Shown piece by piece: positions 39,801-48,175 of a stretch of DNA of 64,000 bases. Every line of letters begins with the position of its first letter. Within the stretch, counting starts at the first letter, position 1. The DNA is from Eubacterium sp. (GTDB lineage Bacteria > Bacillota > Clostridia > Oscillospirales > Acutalibacteraceae): the NCBI GenBank assembly GCA_017450645.1, contig JAFSTE010000012.1, positions 1 to 64,000 of the forward strand, given 5' to 3'. Both the position numbers and the translations under genes were made by a program. The notes under the pieces were generated by a model, which saw nothing but the letters and a program-made list of their open reading frames with translations, had not been told where the DNA came from and searched no databases.

Positions 39801-42800
39801 AATAGCACCCCTTGTTTCGATTGCAGAGTTTGTACCGTTTGACGAAACGTCGCCTGCAAGGCTCATATTTCCGGTGCATCTGATGATGTTACTATTAACT
39901 ATGCTGACTGTATTTTTGAATGTATTTGCGTAAATTACCGCATTGTTACTATTTGTAAGGCTTCCAACATTAAAGCTGTCACCTGCAGACATTGTAGCGC
40001 CGCTATCGTTTTCAATCGTACCTATAACGGATGAATTGCTACCGATGCTACCGTTTGTCTTAAATATACAGTTGGCTTTGTTATTAATTGTAGAAGCTGA
40101 AATATTTCCGTCACCAAGGAAAGTAGATGGCTGATAGTTATTAAATGTTGAACAACTTACCGTACCGCCAACATGCATATATGCTCTTGCAGCATTAGCA
40201 TTGTTTGAGTTGGATTGGTTATTAATTGTACCGCAGGTAAGGTTATTACCGACCTTAAGTACACTGCCGGGATAGTTATTAATTGTCTGTCCGCTTGCAG
40301 AGATATTACCTGCATACATTGTAGCTGCACAAGAATCGCCGTTATAAATCTGCTTTTTACAGGTAATTGTACCTGTTACAATGATTGTGCCATCATTATG
40401 AATCTGAGCAGCGTTATTTGTGCTTTCAAGTGTTAAGTCACCGTCAACAATAAGCACATTGTTTTTAGCAACCCAAAGGTCGTGCTCGTCGCCGCCACCG
40501 TGAATAATGAGGTTACCCTTAACAAACATAAGGTTACCCGTCTTATTATCGCTTGTGCTGCCGACAGCAACCCTGTCGCCGACCCACGTATTACCGTTAA
40601 CGATAAGTGAAGCGCCGCTTTCACTTCTTAAGTTGATGTCACCTGTACCCTTAACGTCAAGGTTCTGACCTGTGTCAGGAGTCCAAACGCCGCCAATCAA
40701 ATTAGTACCGCGTACAATAAGGCTCTTATTGTCGTTGGTAGTCATATATTCATTAGCCCAGAAATATGTGTCTTTTGAAACGAAGAAACCTCTGCCGCCA
40801 TTATAATTCATACGTTTATAGTGTTCGTCGCCTGACACATAGGACTTTCTTTCATTTACACCACCAATCCAGTTCCAACCGGTTGCAACATTATTTTCGC
40901 CTGAAACAAGTACTCTGTGGTAAGCACCGTTACTGTCGTTATTATATCTTGTACCCTGGTCGTTACATCTTACAAGCTGGTCGCCTACATTAGCACCATA
41001 AGGCTGATTTGTGTTGCCGTTCCAGCCGTTCCAGCTCCACTGACCGCCGATTGTGTTAATAAGGTCAATTGCATTAAATGTTGACTTACCTGTTACATAG
41101 TTTTTAACAGTATTCGTCATCATTTGGTTATTTGAAAGCTTGCTGTTAAACAGCTCGCCGTAATTTGGTACGGACGCATCAACACCCGATGCCAACGACG
41201 GGATAGAAATATCGCTGTCAACGATATTAGCCTTTGATTCGTTTTTAACGGTTACATTAGCAGCAATTTCTGTATTAAATGTAACTCTCGGAGAGCCCGA
41301 AGCTGCGGGATTAAGCGATGTACCGTTAACGCTTGAGGACGGACCTGCAAGGAAAATCTGATTTAAATCAGGGATTGTAGGCTTAGTTACAACAATATCA
41401 ACCGGGTCGGTTGAACTGCCGGGGTCCTCACTCTCGCCTTCCATATTAATGTTAGGCTTAGGAATACTGTTAATCTGGGTGCGAACTTCCTCGCCGACTT
41501 TCTGATAAGACTTATTACCTAAATTGTTCTTATTTTCGTCGCCGTAGAGTTCCTGAATTTCAGTCTTTTTGTCTTCTACCGCAGTTCTGTCGGAGTCAAC
41601 AGTTGCTTCATAGTCGTTAACCGCAAGCACACCGTAGCGCTTTTCGGTATCTATAATATTCTTAAATTCCTGAACGAATGTATTACCGTTCTTTAACTTT
41701 CCGTTAGAATCATAAAGGTCATAACCTCTGAAGGAGGTTGTGGACATCTCCGCGCCGCCCTTAGTAACCTTAGTAGAAGTGAGCTTTGTAAGGGAGGTGT
41801 TTTCGCCCGCTTTATAACTCTGGAATAGAATTCTTCTTGCGTAAGTAGAGTCGTATAATGATTTATCAGCAAAAGTATCGTCGGTATAGCGAATGCTGTC
41901 CTTAACCGTCTTAAGCTCGTCAGATGCGATTTTAACAGCCTCTTTAACAGTACGCGCACCGGTTGTAACGCCGTCGGTAAACTGACCGCGCTTTTTGGTA
42001 GCGTCTCTGATAGACTGGTTAATCTGACGGGTGAAGAACGGTTTAAGGTTAGGCATATCAATATACTGGCTCTTTTCCTTAAATGTTCTTACGGTAGCGT
42101 ATTTAGCGCCGACATTTGTCTTAGCAGTGTTATAGCCTCCGCTTGCGCCACCGCTTGTAGCAAGCGCTTTTGCAACATTTCTGTTAACCTTAGAACCGCC
42201 TACTACCAGTTTATACGAATAAATCGGGTCTCTGGTTTTATCGTCATAGCCGTAATCGTCCTTATGCCAGCGATTAAGGGTAATAGTAGTATTAATACCC
42301 TCGCCGTCAGCCTTATCGGCAGTACCTGCGTATACTAAATTACCGTTTTCGTAGCCTACATCGTAGCCGCTGCAATCGGCGAGCTCCTGAAGGAGTGCTT
42401 CAAACCTGGTCTTATTAGCCGCAACAACATCGCCGCCGTCGGTAGCAGATGCCTGATAAGCGGTGAGATAGTTTGCAGCTTCCTCCTGGCTTACTCTGTA
42501 GACGATAGCCTCCTGAGAGGTTAAGGTAATTGTGTTATTTGCAGTGTCGATAGAAAGATAATTCTTTTGACCCTTTACCTTATTCTGCATATCGGTTGAA
42601 ACCGCTGAATTAGTTCTGAAGTACTGATTTGCAGCTTCCTGATACTCCGTTGCGATATTACCGGAGTTCAGGTTATTAAGATTCATCTCGTTAAGGATGT
42701 TAACAACATGCTGAACAGCCTGCACATCCTGCTGATTCTGAACATACACACGTGTAAGCTCGGGATGATTCTTAAGATAGTTAATTAAAGCTTTGTTTAT

Positions 42801-43811
42801 AAAGTTAGTCTGGCGTTCCTTTGCATAGTTAGAATAACCGAATTTAATATCGTTTACCGCGCTTACGCGTACCTGTCCGTAGTCGGTAGCGTCGGTAAGA
42901 CCGGTATATTCCTGATTTACATTAGAAGCATTTGACTGGTCATCTGCTGCAGGCGAGTCACCGTCATAGTCGGTATCTTTAAGACGGCTTGCATTAAACG
43001 CCTGAACGCCAATCATTACATTAGAGTTAGAATGAACATCGTTGTTCATCATCATTTCGGACACATTGATATTAACAAGGCTGTTATAATCGGTTTCGAG
43101 TCCGAAAAAGCCCTTAATATCCTGGATAAAATCGTTAACGCCGTTAATTGCCTGCTCGGCAACTGCAACAACAGAAGAAAATGCAGTGTCGCCCGAGCCT
43201 GCGCCCGTACTGCCCTGAAGGTCAATAGCGGGATGGTCTGCGTCTACATATGCGGTAGCGTTACCGTTTTCGTCAACAGAATAAACATCTCCCTTGCTTG
43301 CGCCCGCGAAAATACTGAATTTAAGTGCTTCGGGCATAGCCTCGTATTCAGGCTCTACCATTACATAAGCAACCTTTCTTAAGTGGAGCTGCTTAATACC
43401 GAGCACATTGGCAAACAAAGTCGAGTCGTCTACATCAACGATTAATCTGAAGTAGCCCTTTGTAATATAATCGTCCGCTTCGTCAACAGAGCCCGAAACC
43501 TCAAGATTCTGAACACCGATAAACTCGATGTCAGCTGAAACTCTGTCTTTATATTCGCCGTTTTTGTTATCATATCCATTCTTTGCAAGATAATCGTATG
43601 CGGTTTTGTCAAGCTCGCTCTGGTCAGATTCGAGCTTTTGACCGATAGCAACAGCTGCCGAGTCAACCGCATTCTGAAGCCTAGCCCCCAAATAATAGTG
43701 CAATCCGATGTCAATACTTAACGCAGTAAAGCCAAGAAGGACGGTCAGCATAAGCGCCGTCATAACTGCTATTGCACCATTCTCCCTTTTCTTTTTAAAT
43801 AACTTTTTCAA
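33828..43811 (-). CDS. Giant TadG-like surface protein with beta-solenoid repeats
   Basis: The 3,327-residue protein begins at TTG 43811, eight bases after AAGGGGG. Residues 1-45 carry a basic head and one membrane helix (GAIAVMTALMLTVLLGF) as in TadG/TadE Flp-pilus proteins, and RLQNAVDSAAVAIGQKL is the typical TadG helix. Residues about 45-1000 are non-repetitive with helical stretches. From about 1030 to 2980 there are many glycine-rich units of about 20-24 residues, such as VYVGGNLQATSYIEL, FVGGEMKAMTSIDVG and VYVHDNMTATLSTMKL, resembling bactofilin or right-handed beta-helix rungs. An acidic linker lies at about 2870-2950. Near the C-terminus GALFYAPAGHCDLDGFAYN plus YGSVVGH resembles domains at the ends of PilX-like proteins. 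No LPXTG motif is seen. It is the last gene of the tad operon; an adhesive or structural pilus-associated role is inferred. Confidence 0.85.
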   Translation of the reverse strand: MKKLFKKKRENGAIAVMTALMLTVLLGFTALSIDIGLHYYLGARLQNAVDSAAVAIGQKLESDQSELDKTAYDYLAKNGYDNKNGEYKDRVSADIEFIGVQNLEVSGSVDEADDYITKGYFRLIVDVDDSTLFANVLGIKQLHLRKVAYVMVEPEYEAMPEALKFSIFAGASKGDVYSVDENGNATAYVDADHPAIDLQGSTGAGSGDTAFSSVVAVAEQAINGVNDFIQDIKGFFGLETDYNSLVNINVSEMMMNNDVHSNSNVMIGVQAFNASRLKDTDYDGDSPAADDQSNASNVNQEYTGLTDATDYGQVRVSAVNDIKFGYSNYAKERQTNFINKALINYLKNHPELTRVYVQNQQDVQAVQHVVNILNEMNLNNLNSGNIATEYQEAANQYFRTNSAVSTDMQNKVKGQKNYLSIDTANNTITLTSQEAIVYRVSQEEAANYLTAYQASATDGGDVVAANKTRFEALLQELADCSGYDVGYENGNLVYAGTADKADGEGINTTITLNRWHKDDYGYDDKTRDPIYSYKLVVGGSKVNRNVAKALATSGGASGGYNTAKTNVGAKYATVRTFKEKSQYIDMPNLKPFFTRQINQSIRDATKKRGQFTDGVTTGARTVKEAVKIASDELKTVKDSIRYTDDTFADKSLYDSTYARRILFQSYKAGENTSLTKLTSTKVTKGGAEMSTTSFRGYDLYDSNGKLKNGNTFVQEFKNIIDTEKRYGVLAVNDYEATVDSDRTAVEDKKTEIQELYGDENKNNLGNKSYQKVGEEVRTQINSIPKPNINMEGESEDPGSSTDPVDIVVTKPTIPDLNQIFLAGPSSSVNGTSLNPAASGSPRVTFNTEIAANVTVKNESKANIVDSDISIPSLASGVDASVPNYGELFNSKLSNNQMMTNTVKNYVTGKSTFNAIDLINTIGGQWSWNGWNGNTNQPYGANVGDQLVRCNDQGTRYNNDSNGAYHRVLVSGENNVATGWNWIGGVNERKSYVSGDEHYKRMNYNGGRGFFVSKDTYFWANEYMTTNDNKSLIVRGTNLIGGVWTPDTGQNLDVKGTGDINLRSESGASLIVNGNTWVGDRVAVGSTSDNKTGNLMFVKGNLIIHGGGDEHDLWVAKNNVLIVDGDLTLESTNNAAQIHNDGTIIVTGTITCKKQIYNGDSCAATMYAGNISASGQTINNYPGSVLKVGNNLTCGTINNQSNSNNANAARAYMHVGGTVSCSTFNNYQPSTFLGDGNISASTINNKANCIFKTNGSIGSNSSVIGTIENDSGATMSAGDSFNVGSLTNSNNAVIYANTFKNTVSIVNSNIIRCTGNMSLAGDVSSNGTNSAIETRGAITGSANLDVKKLIAKSSITANSLTSLGDVKTNGNITLSGAFTIEDSSTVISNGSIEAGSITNKRSVYAKGSLSATSSGINNNEAGSTLKIGGNISANTFLYNKNETATINCVGNMTVGYAENWGTILIGTLNSSGNTNYGAFTMNSKNSSNSNRSLDNRGIMYVTGTVTAKDALYNKAATLYVYGDVNAVTESGNDALDVEETCTIYVRGCLSTSNSGRKCCIWTHGNGTSVISILGDGHSSSQDAFKNNFNKLCNQQSGCQLFVGTGMTCSASGNDAFENGGRAYVFGPISCPSTTRIKMYGNYNFGTDSAFKVDGTPTNYSGLTYCLTSFTAANADIIIEQNHLLYIDADPEVEAYNLTGRSLSMYNNSIICAQSKAKFTETVNLYNNAIFNCHLALESRSTPICEDESLAIAPYEVVISGASNLSNLRQVTFTGDQSATSLTFTNIAVFIDGNLNVSGAVTLKHATLIVTKKMTCNSLTLTNVPGKYNNDGSQLRVMNEDSAQTALQVSGAVSMKNSQCLIDKNPMSCTNLTVDLSTLFVTDGISSASNVTLTDNAIVVSRDNNSATHNDDMIFSGDVNASGTSQLLCNGNLTCNTITANGGSDVAGYERVHITETYLLTNPKVTISTDLTTHLDGDNSLVYCGENTSEDDYFDLDSAGSIYLPPTDNKYGEKDATHLGRYAYIMVRDTGLVVVDSDIQVRSIQVGENDNSNATLYVKGTIFLYNCTYTNYGKLYAIGGTDVTRILNTQVKFNFWGGTSNYSETYVGKIYQSSLAGDLIGKTHNAVDLTYSTFYEAWGHVYIDTNLVVNNYTSDNDKKVGKRYTYMYLPQGTTYVSGNVTMPDSNGVKVLQNGGLCVKGNLTMGSAIENRGKIHIFGDFILNQNSYPSSDGDQNSWTILNEEGASFLVWNGGTKNGELRLRGNLRSYGNFYINKDLSVQGWGQVGDVNNIECTIVNGEYANTHIAGYCRLNSNCFYNMPGGVFSCGGKFTFGSCMFNHGTTYIGGDCTNDESDAETCNSKTYRIGSSRDNIRCVSLMNGIRKNRSENEAEWNTVKDATLYVGGTLKLGTSESAGNAGSVYNAGTIYTGNDFKIFTNKDNDYYKVAGYFHNNSTTFVGGDFFGGGGVATGKNSIFATGGDFRSKRALKLNEWFAINDWGCVTFCEDHEYAGSGLRSYKGSNYSYDTNELGFDDESKVFRSAYLYVGGSLYANPTGKKLKYGTDNIPWDGSRDTDIQSNTNIYVEGNFYCPTKLYLKQNVAMIVKGNDSIFEGSGSSKRIKWQIRAKNENDSDRDDVNAYGPDVSTQQRNWLSNRIDDSDTEDKNNFTLLVYQALDINICSKMVVGGNMYARDTAKIRDMTKTYIYGNFEADDYLEVGKSLTEGNKDATQALESAYREEGETLAKYQFSNAGYMYVKKNLTSSKYTKIYASTSVRVGGDMKASNLVNGYITLRHDANLFVGGEMKAMTSIDVGAYSEVYVHDNMTATLSTMKLRDQTTVYVGGNLQATSYIELGKYDENFYRGIKKAKMADYLNEIGDAMNRPIDDNGSTTDGSEFNYNNGDDNEREDGGESGNAGNDNQNEGSDYDEGTDDLMVNEESELGKDETDRAVGAEFYIGGNIVTLTSYIREYAYSRVVSGGYVVSLEHITLRHNSDMWVLPEVFGHPTFHTTEYQHEEGWDATLWSRFVDTMQSAMHSVSQAVTPKTGSIYSLGQLTMNKNTSIFGTYDTMIFGQTVMRKGSLVFMGHDFDCWAPMYTLQFDTSSLSNFWESIKGNLGLSSTKSYKGFDSYDETQSRTNPKPIVIYANNEINIATTARIRTTYFVANRGDVNFRNLNFASDTSETNMTDAKVLPNAFASYQGDINYYALKGYLGALFYAPAGHCDLDGFAYNYYGSVVGHTVSINTFYINVHRFENWSKMDLHIACAKKVYLVSEREYESHRGEKIDDIYMYGYDTNPDPNINEWAQPFFPGLTDTGTSSQGEGDDEGSESP

Positions 43812-43868
43812 GGCGTACGCCCCCTTGCAATAATAATGTATATACTAATAATATATATTAATAAATAG

Positions 43869-44528
43869 TTACTTATTAATATCCTCTGCTTTTGAATGAG
43901 CAAGTGAAAATTCGGTCTGAAGTCTGTAAATCAAATCCTCTGCCTTATCAATTGCACTTTCGTAAATCTTAGCGATTTCGGAATATTTCTTTTCTTCGTC
44001 GCCTGTCATACCTGCCTCAACCTTTTCGGAGAGGTCGTTAATCTTATTTCTGTTTTTGTCAACCTTTTTGGTAAGGTGAGCAACATCGCGCTGAAGGTCT
44101 CTGTTTTGTTCTTCAAGCTTTCTGTTCTCTTCCTGGAGGAGTCTGTTCTTGGTCTGTGCCTTATAAAGCTTCTCCTCAAGTTCCTTAACCTCTTCGGTAT
44201 TATCAGCAGCTACAACAACCTTACGGTCAGCCTTGGCAAGCTTAGCGGAAAGAGCATCCCTCTCCTCCTTGCATTGCTCAAAAAGCTTTTTCATACGGTC
44301 AGCTTCCTGCTGTGTTTGTTCGAGCTCATAATTGAGCATATCGTTTTGATTTTTTAAATCGCTGAAACGGGAATCAAATATCTCCGTTGCACTTTTGTTT
44401 GTCTTTTGAAGATTAGCTATAACCTCATCAACCTGCTTAGGGTCATAGCCGCGCAAAACCTTATCAAAAGAATAGGCATTAGCTGCGTCTCCTAATAGAC
44501 TCTCTCTGTTAATTACATCATCAGCCAT
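43869..44528 (-). CDS. DivIVA-like coiled-coil protein
   Basis: The 219-residue protein starts with a short domain containing YSFDKVLRGYDPKQVDEVI, the pattern of DivIVA/GpsB N-terminal domains that bind curved membrane. Residues about 45-180 are a nearly continuous coiled coil rich in Glu, Lys, Leu and Asn, and the end is helical. AGGAG precedes the ATG. Lying between the DUF192 gene and the giant TadG-like gene of the tad operon, it may position the pilus machine at a pole or septum. That role is inferred; a general cell-division role is also possible. Confidence 0.75.
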   Translation of the reverse strand: MADDVINRESLLGDAANAYSFDKVLRGYDPKQVDEVIANLQKTNKSATEIFDSRFSDLKNQNDMLNYELEQTQQEADRMKKLFEQCKEERDALSAKLAKADRKVVVAADNTEEVKELEEKLYKAQTKNRLLQEENRKLEEQNRDLQRDVAHLTKKVDKNRNKINDLSEKVEAGMTGDEEKKYSEIAKIYESAIDKAEDLIYRLQTEFSLAHSKAEDINK

Positions 44529-44537
44529 AGTTTACTC

Positions 44538-44903
44538 CTACTTTGTAATAGATTTTTGCTGTGGAAATTCGAGTACATCACCCTCGCAAATTCCAAGCCT
44601 TTGTGCCGCACCGGCGTTAAGCTCCAGCACTTTATACGCGCCGTCAACTTTTTTTCTTACCTTGTGCGGCGGCACTGCTCTGTCAATAAACAAAACCTTG
44701 TTATCTTTTGAAAGAGCAATCGTATCAATATCAAATCTCATACCGAATGTATGAATTTCGTTACACGGGGTTAAAAGAAGTCCGTGATTTTCAGCCATCC
44801 CCTTTCTGTACATAAGACCCATAAATCTTCTGAAAAAAGTGGAGGCGTCCTCAATTTCTTCTATTAACAGTTCACCGTTTTTTCTTAATTCTAAAATCTT
44901 CAT
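44538..44903 (-). CDS. DUF192 family protein
   Basis: The 121-residue protein fits the compact beta-fold DUF192 family, with FFRRFMGLMYRKG near 25-37, CNEIHTFGMRFDID at the centre, and LELNAGAAQRLGICEGD near the end. It has no signal peptide, unlike many family members. Its ATG overlaps the TadC stop (TAATG), so it is coupled to the tad operon. The family's function is not established. Confidence 0.85.
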   Translation of the reverse strand: MKILELRKNGELLIEEIEDASTFFRRFMGLMYRKGMAENHGLLLTPCNEIHTFGMRFDIDTIALSKDNKVLFIDRAVPPHKVRKKVDGAYKVLELNAGAAQRLGICEGDVLEFPQQKSITK

Positions 44904-45850
44904 TATCCAAGCATTCCACCCATACTGTCAATTACTGAGAATATTACGGGTCCGAGGATTACAAGAATAATTGTGGGAAGAATGAATATAACCGTAGGAA
45001 TAGTCATCTTTGTAGGTACCTTAGAGGCAACCTCTTTGATTTCCTCGCTCTTATCCATTCTCAGCTGCTCAGCCTGAGCATCAAGTACATTTGTAATAGG
45101 AATACCAAGCTGATTTGCCTGAATTACCGCGGATACAAAGGTTTTAAGCTCCTTAACATCCGAAGCATCCGCAATACCCTTAAGTGCTTCGTTTCTCTTT
45201 TTACCGAGCTGTATCTGTCTGAATACTGTCATAAGCTCATCGATAAGAGGGCCTTCCATTCTCTCGGCAATCTTAACGAGCGAAGCGTCGAAGCTAAGAC
45301 CTGCTTCCATACATACGCTCATAAGGTCAATAGTGTCGGCAAGCTGCATCTTAATAGCTTCCTGATGCTTTTTAACCCTTACTGTAAGATACATATCGGG
45401 TCCCACAATTCCGAGAAGTACGCCCGCGATTGCTAAGATAACAGCCGGAGTGGTCAGGTTATAAATAAACAACACAAGACCGATACCGATTGAAATTACA
45501 ATTACAACCGCTGTAAAAGCACCCTTAAAGAAATTGTAGTTAGACGGAGAAATATGCATACCCGCTTTTCTGAGCTTTGCAGCGAGGAGCTCTCTGTTTT
45601 TCTTAGCTCTCTCTGACTTAGTAGCATTTTCGCCGTATCTTTCTGTATTATTAAGCTTATCAAGCATAGGCTTAATAACACGGTCATAGAAAGAAGTGTT
45701 AACATTTTTATAATCCGCTTTGACGGTTTCTTTACCTAAAGCCTGCTTACGGCGGAAGTTATTATCATCCTCCTCGCCCTTTCTGGTAAGCAGTACCAAA
45801 ACAAGCGCAAATGCAAACAGAGCGTAAGCAATAACAATAAATTGTATCAT
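44903..45850 (-). CDS. tadC: Tad pilus assembly membrane protein TadC
   Basis: The 315-residue protein has an N-terminal membrane helix, a central pair of helices, and a type II secretion F domain at about 175-300, containing CMEAGLSFDASLVKIAERM and IQANQLGIPITNVLD, followed by a C-terminal membrane helix. It forms with TadB the inner-membrane platform on which the TadA ATPase works. AAGGAGG precedes the ATG; its stop overlaps the DUF192 start. Confidence 0.9.
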   Translation of the reverse strand: MIQFIVIAYALFAFALVLVLLTRKGEEDDNNFRRKQALGKETVKADYKNVNTSFYDRVIKPMLDKLNNTERYGENATKSERAKKNRELLAAKLRKAGMHISPSNYNFFKGAFTAVVIVISIGIGLVLFIYNLTTPAVILAIAGVLLGIVGPDMYLTVRVKKHQEAIKMQLADTIDLMSVCMEAGLSFDASLVKIAERMEGPLIDELMTVFRQIQLGKKRNEALKGIADASDVKELKTFVSAVIQANQLGIPITNVLDAQAEQLRMDKSEEIKEVASKVPTKMTIPTVIFILPTIILVILGPVIFSVIDSMGGMLG

Positions 45851-45861
45851 AAGCGCCCTCC

Positions 45862-46845
45862 TTACATTTTAACGGTGGTAATCTTTTTAACCGCTATAAA
45901 CGCCATAGCCTCAAGACCTGCGGCAATTGCAAGCAGAATATTACCACGCGGCTCCAAATAAAGAACCTTTACGAAATCGAAATTAATAAGTGTGAACAAT
46001 CCGAGAATTATAACCGGCATCGCGCCAACGATGATACCTGACATCTTACCTGACGACACAGATGTTTTTAACTCTCTCTTAAGCTTCATTCTGCCACGGA
46101 TTGTGTCAGAAATATTTTCAAGAATGTGCGAGAGGTTACCACCGGTCTGTCTTTGAATAAGTACAGCTGAAACCATAAGTTCAACATAGCGGCTTTTAAT
46201 TCTTTCGCTGAGGTTTTCGAGCGCCTCGTCCATCGAGTAACCCATATTAACCTCTTTAACAACCGTTGAAAACTCGACCGAAATCGGTGCGTCCATATCC
46301 TTGGCAATAGTTTCCATCGCCTGGTTAAAGCTAAGACCCGAGCGCAAACAGCTGCAGCAAATCATAAGTGCGTCGCAAAGCTGCTCCTCAAACTTTTTAA
46401 CTCTCGATTTTTGCTTACTCTTTACATAAACTATCGGAACGATTCCACCGACAATCACAAGAATAAGAGCTACGATGATATTGCCTACAAACAGCGTAAC
46501 GATAGCAGCAGGGATAAACGCAATTAAAATCCATACGATAAGGAATTCCTCGGGACGCATCTTAATATCTGCGCTCTGAAGCTGTTTATAAATTGCGTTA
46601 CCGACTTTTTCATCAAATCGGCTGTTCTGCCTTTTTTTTGCTCGTCTGTTTCTTGTGGTTTTGCTTTCGTTTTTTACAAGCGCAATCTCGCCGCCGTCAC
46701 CCTCGTTTTTATTAAGCTCCTCAAGTCGCTTTTCCGCTGCAATTTTATCAGCAGAAACAGCAGAAGCAATAATAAACGCAAGTGCAAAGGTCAGCAGCGC
46801 AAAGGTCAGAGAAATGAGTATAACACTAAGAGTTGAACCAGTCAT
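45862..46845 (-). CDS. tadB: Tad pilus assembly membrane protein TadB
   Basis: The 327-residue platform protein has an N-terminal membrane helix, central helices and a T2SSF domain at about 155-285 with CLRSGLSFNQAMETIAKDM and RQTGGNLSHILENISD, then C-terminal membrane helices. It starts 20 bases inside the end of tadA, with GGAGTGGTGG as ribosome binding site, showing translational coupling. tadC follows after 11 bases. Confidence 0.92.
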   Translation of the reverse strand: MTGSTLSVILISLTFALLTFALAFIIASAVSADKIAAEKRLEELNKNEGDGGEIALVKNESKTTRNRRAKKRQNSRFDEKVGNAIYKQLQSADIKMRPEEFLIVWILIAFIPAAIVTLFVGNIIVALILVIVGGIVPIVYVKSKQKSRVKKFEEQLCDALMICCSCLRSGLSFNQAMETIAKDMDAPISVEFSTVVKEVNMGYSMDEALENLSERIKSRYVELMVSAVLIQRQTGGNLSHILENISDTIRGRMKLKRELKTSVSSGKMSGIIVGAMPVIILGLFTLINFDFVKVLYLEPRGNILLAIAAGLEAMAFIAVKKITTVKM

Positions 46846-48175
46846 TATTAACCACCACTCCGTTCTCTCTTATTTTGTCAATGCATTTTGGCACGATACC
46901 TGTTGCTTTGAATTCACCCTTAAATTTACCGTCGGTGTCCATTTCACCGGATGTTTCATAGGAGAATATTTCCTGCATACGGATAACATCGCCCTCCATA
47001 CCGACAATCTCAGAAATAGATACAATCTTTCTTGAGCCGTCCCTAAGACGTGCCTGCTGAACGATGATGTTAATTGCAGAGGCAACCTGGTCCCTGATAG
47101 CTTTTGACGGAAGCTCAGAGCCGGACATCATAACCATTGTTTCAATACGCGAAACCGAGTCACGCGGTGAGTTAGCATGGATAGTTGTAAGCGAGCCGTC
47201 ATGACCGGTGTTCATAGCCTGAAGCATGTCAAGCGTTTCGTCGGAACGTACCTCACCGACAATAATACGGTCAGGACGCATACGAAGTGCGTTTACAACT
47301 AAGTCTCTGATGCTGATTCTACCTTTACCCTCCATGTTAGCAGGTCTGCTCTCAAGAGTGATTACATGCTCCTGCTTAAGCTGAACTTCGGCAGAGTCCT
47401 CGATTGTGACAATTCTTTCGTCGTCCGGAATATAACCCGAAAGAATATTTAACAGTGTTGTTTTACCGGAGCCTGTACCTCCGGATACGATTATGTTGAG
47501 CTTACCCTTAACCGCAGCTTCTAAAAATGCAAGCATTTTGTGGTTAGCCGAGCCTAAAGCGATAAGCGTTTGAGCTGTGATTAGCTTTTTTGAGAATTTA
47601 CGGATTGTAAGAACAGGTCCTACAAGCGACACGGGAGGAATGATAACATTTACACGCGAGCCGTCGGGAAGTCTTGCGTCAACCATCGGGCTTGCCTCGT
47701 CAACATGACGACCAACCTTTGTAACGATTCTGTCAATAATCTGCATAAGGTGGTCGGTGTCCTTAAACTGAATGTCGGTAAGCTGGATTTTACCCTTGCT
47801 CTCGGCATATACCTGGTAAGGACCGTTAACCATGATTTCGCTGAAGGAATCGTCGTTAACAAGAGGCTGAATGGGACCGTAACCCATAATGTCATCATAA
47901 AGCTCTTCTGAAACAGCCGCTCTGTCAATTCTCGGGATACCGTACTCGGGCTTTTCTACATACTCCTGGATAAGAGCACGCATTCCGTCCTCGGTTACTG
48001 CGACATCACTGGTAATCTGTTTTTCAACAATCGCATTATGAATTTGTGTTTTAGTTTCCGCAAACGGATCTTCGGATACAAGTTTAGAGGCCTTAGGGGC
48101 GCTTCTTTCTTCCTGTTCTGATGCATCCGGTGCGTTGGCTTCTTCTAAGGAGCCGTATCTGTCAAGAAGTCCCAT
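46826..48175 (-). CDS. tadA: Tad secretion ATPase TadA/CpaF
   Basis: The 449-residue type II/IV secretion ATPase has Walker A SGGTGSGKTT with K238, the Asp box and Walker B region in RMRPDRIIVGEVRSDET, and the His box in DGSLTTIHANSP. It hexamerises below the membrane and powers Flp pilus assembly. Its ATG overlaps the TadZ stop (TAATG), with AGAGGA just upstream. Confidence 0.96.
   Translation of the reverse strand: MGLLDRYGSLEEANAPDASEQEERSAPKASKLVSEDPFAETKTQIHNAIVEKQITSDVAVTEDGMRALIQEYVEKPEYGIPRIDRAAVSEELYDDIMGYGPIQPLVNDDSFSEIMVNGPYQVYAESKGKIQLTDIQFKDTDHLMQIIDRIVTKVGRHVDEASPMVDARLPDGSRVNVIIPPVSLVGPVLTIRKFSKKLITAQTLIALGSANHKMLAFLEAAVKGKLNIIVSGGTGSGKTTLLNILSGYIPDDERIVTIEDSAEVQLKQEHVITLESRPANMEGKGRISIRDLVVNALRMRPDRIIVGEVRSDETLDMLQAMNTGHDGSLTTIHANSPRDSVSRIETMVMMSGSELPSKAIRDQVASAINIIVQQARLRDGSRKIVSISEIVGMEGDVIRMQEIFSYETSGEMDTDGKFKGEFKATGIVPKCIDKIRENGVVVNNDWFNS

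Noticed and set aside
33828-43811. Possibility that the repeated DNA is a CRISPR array or tandem satellite
   Set aside because: The repeats are protein-level and strongly diverged in nucleotide sequence, with one continuous reading frame; no constant direct repeats with unique spacers are present anywhere in the window.
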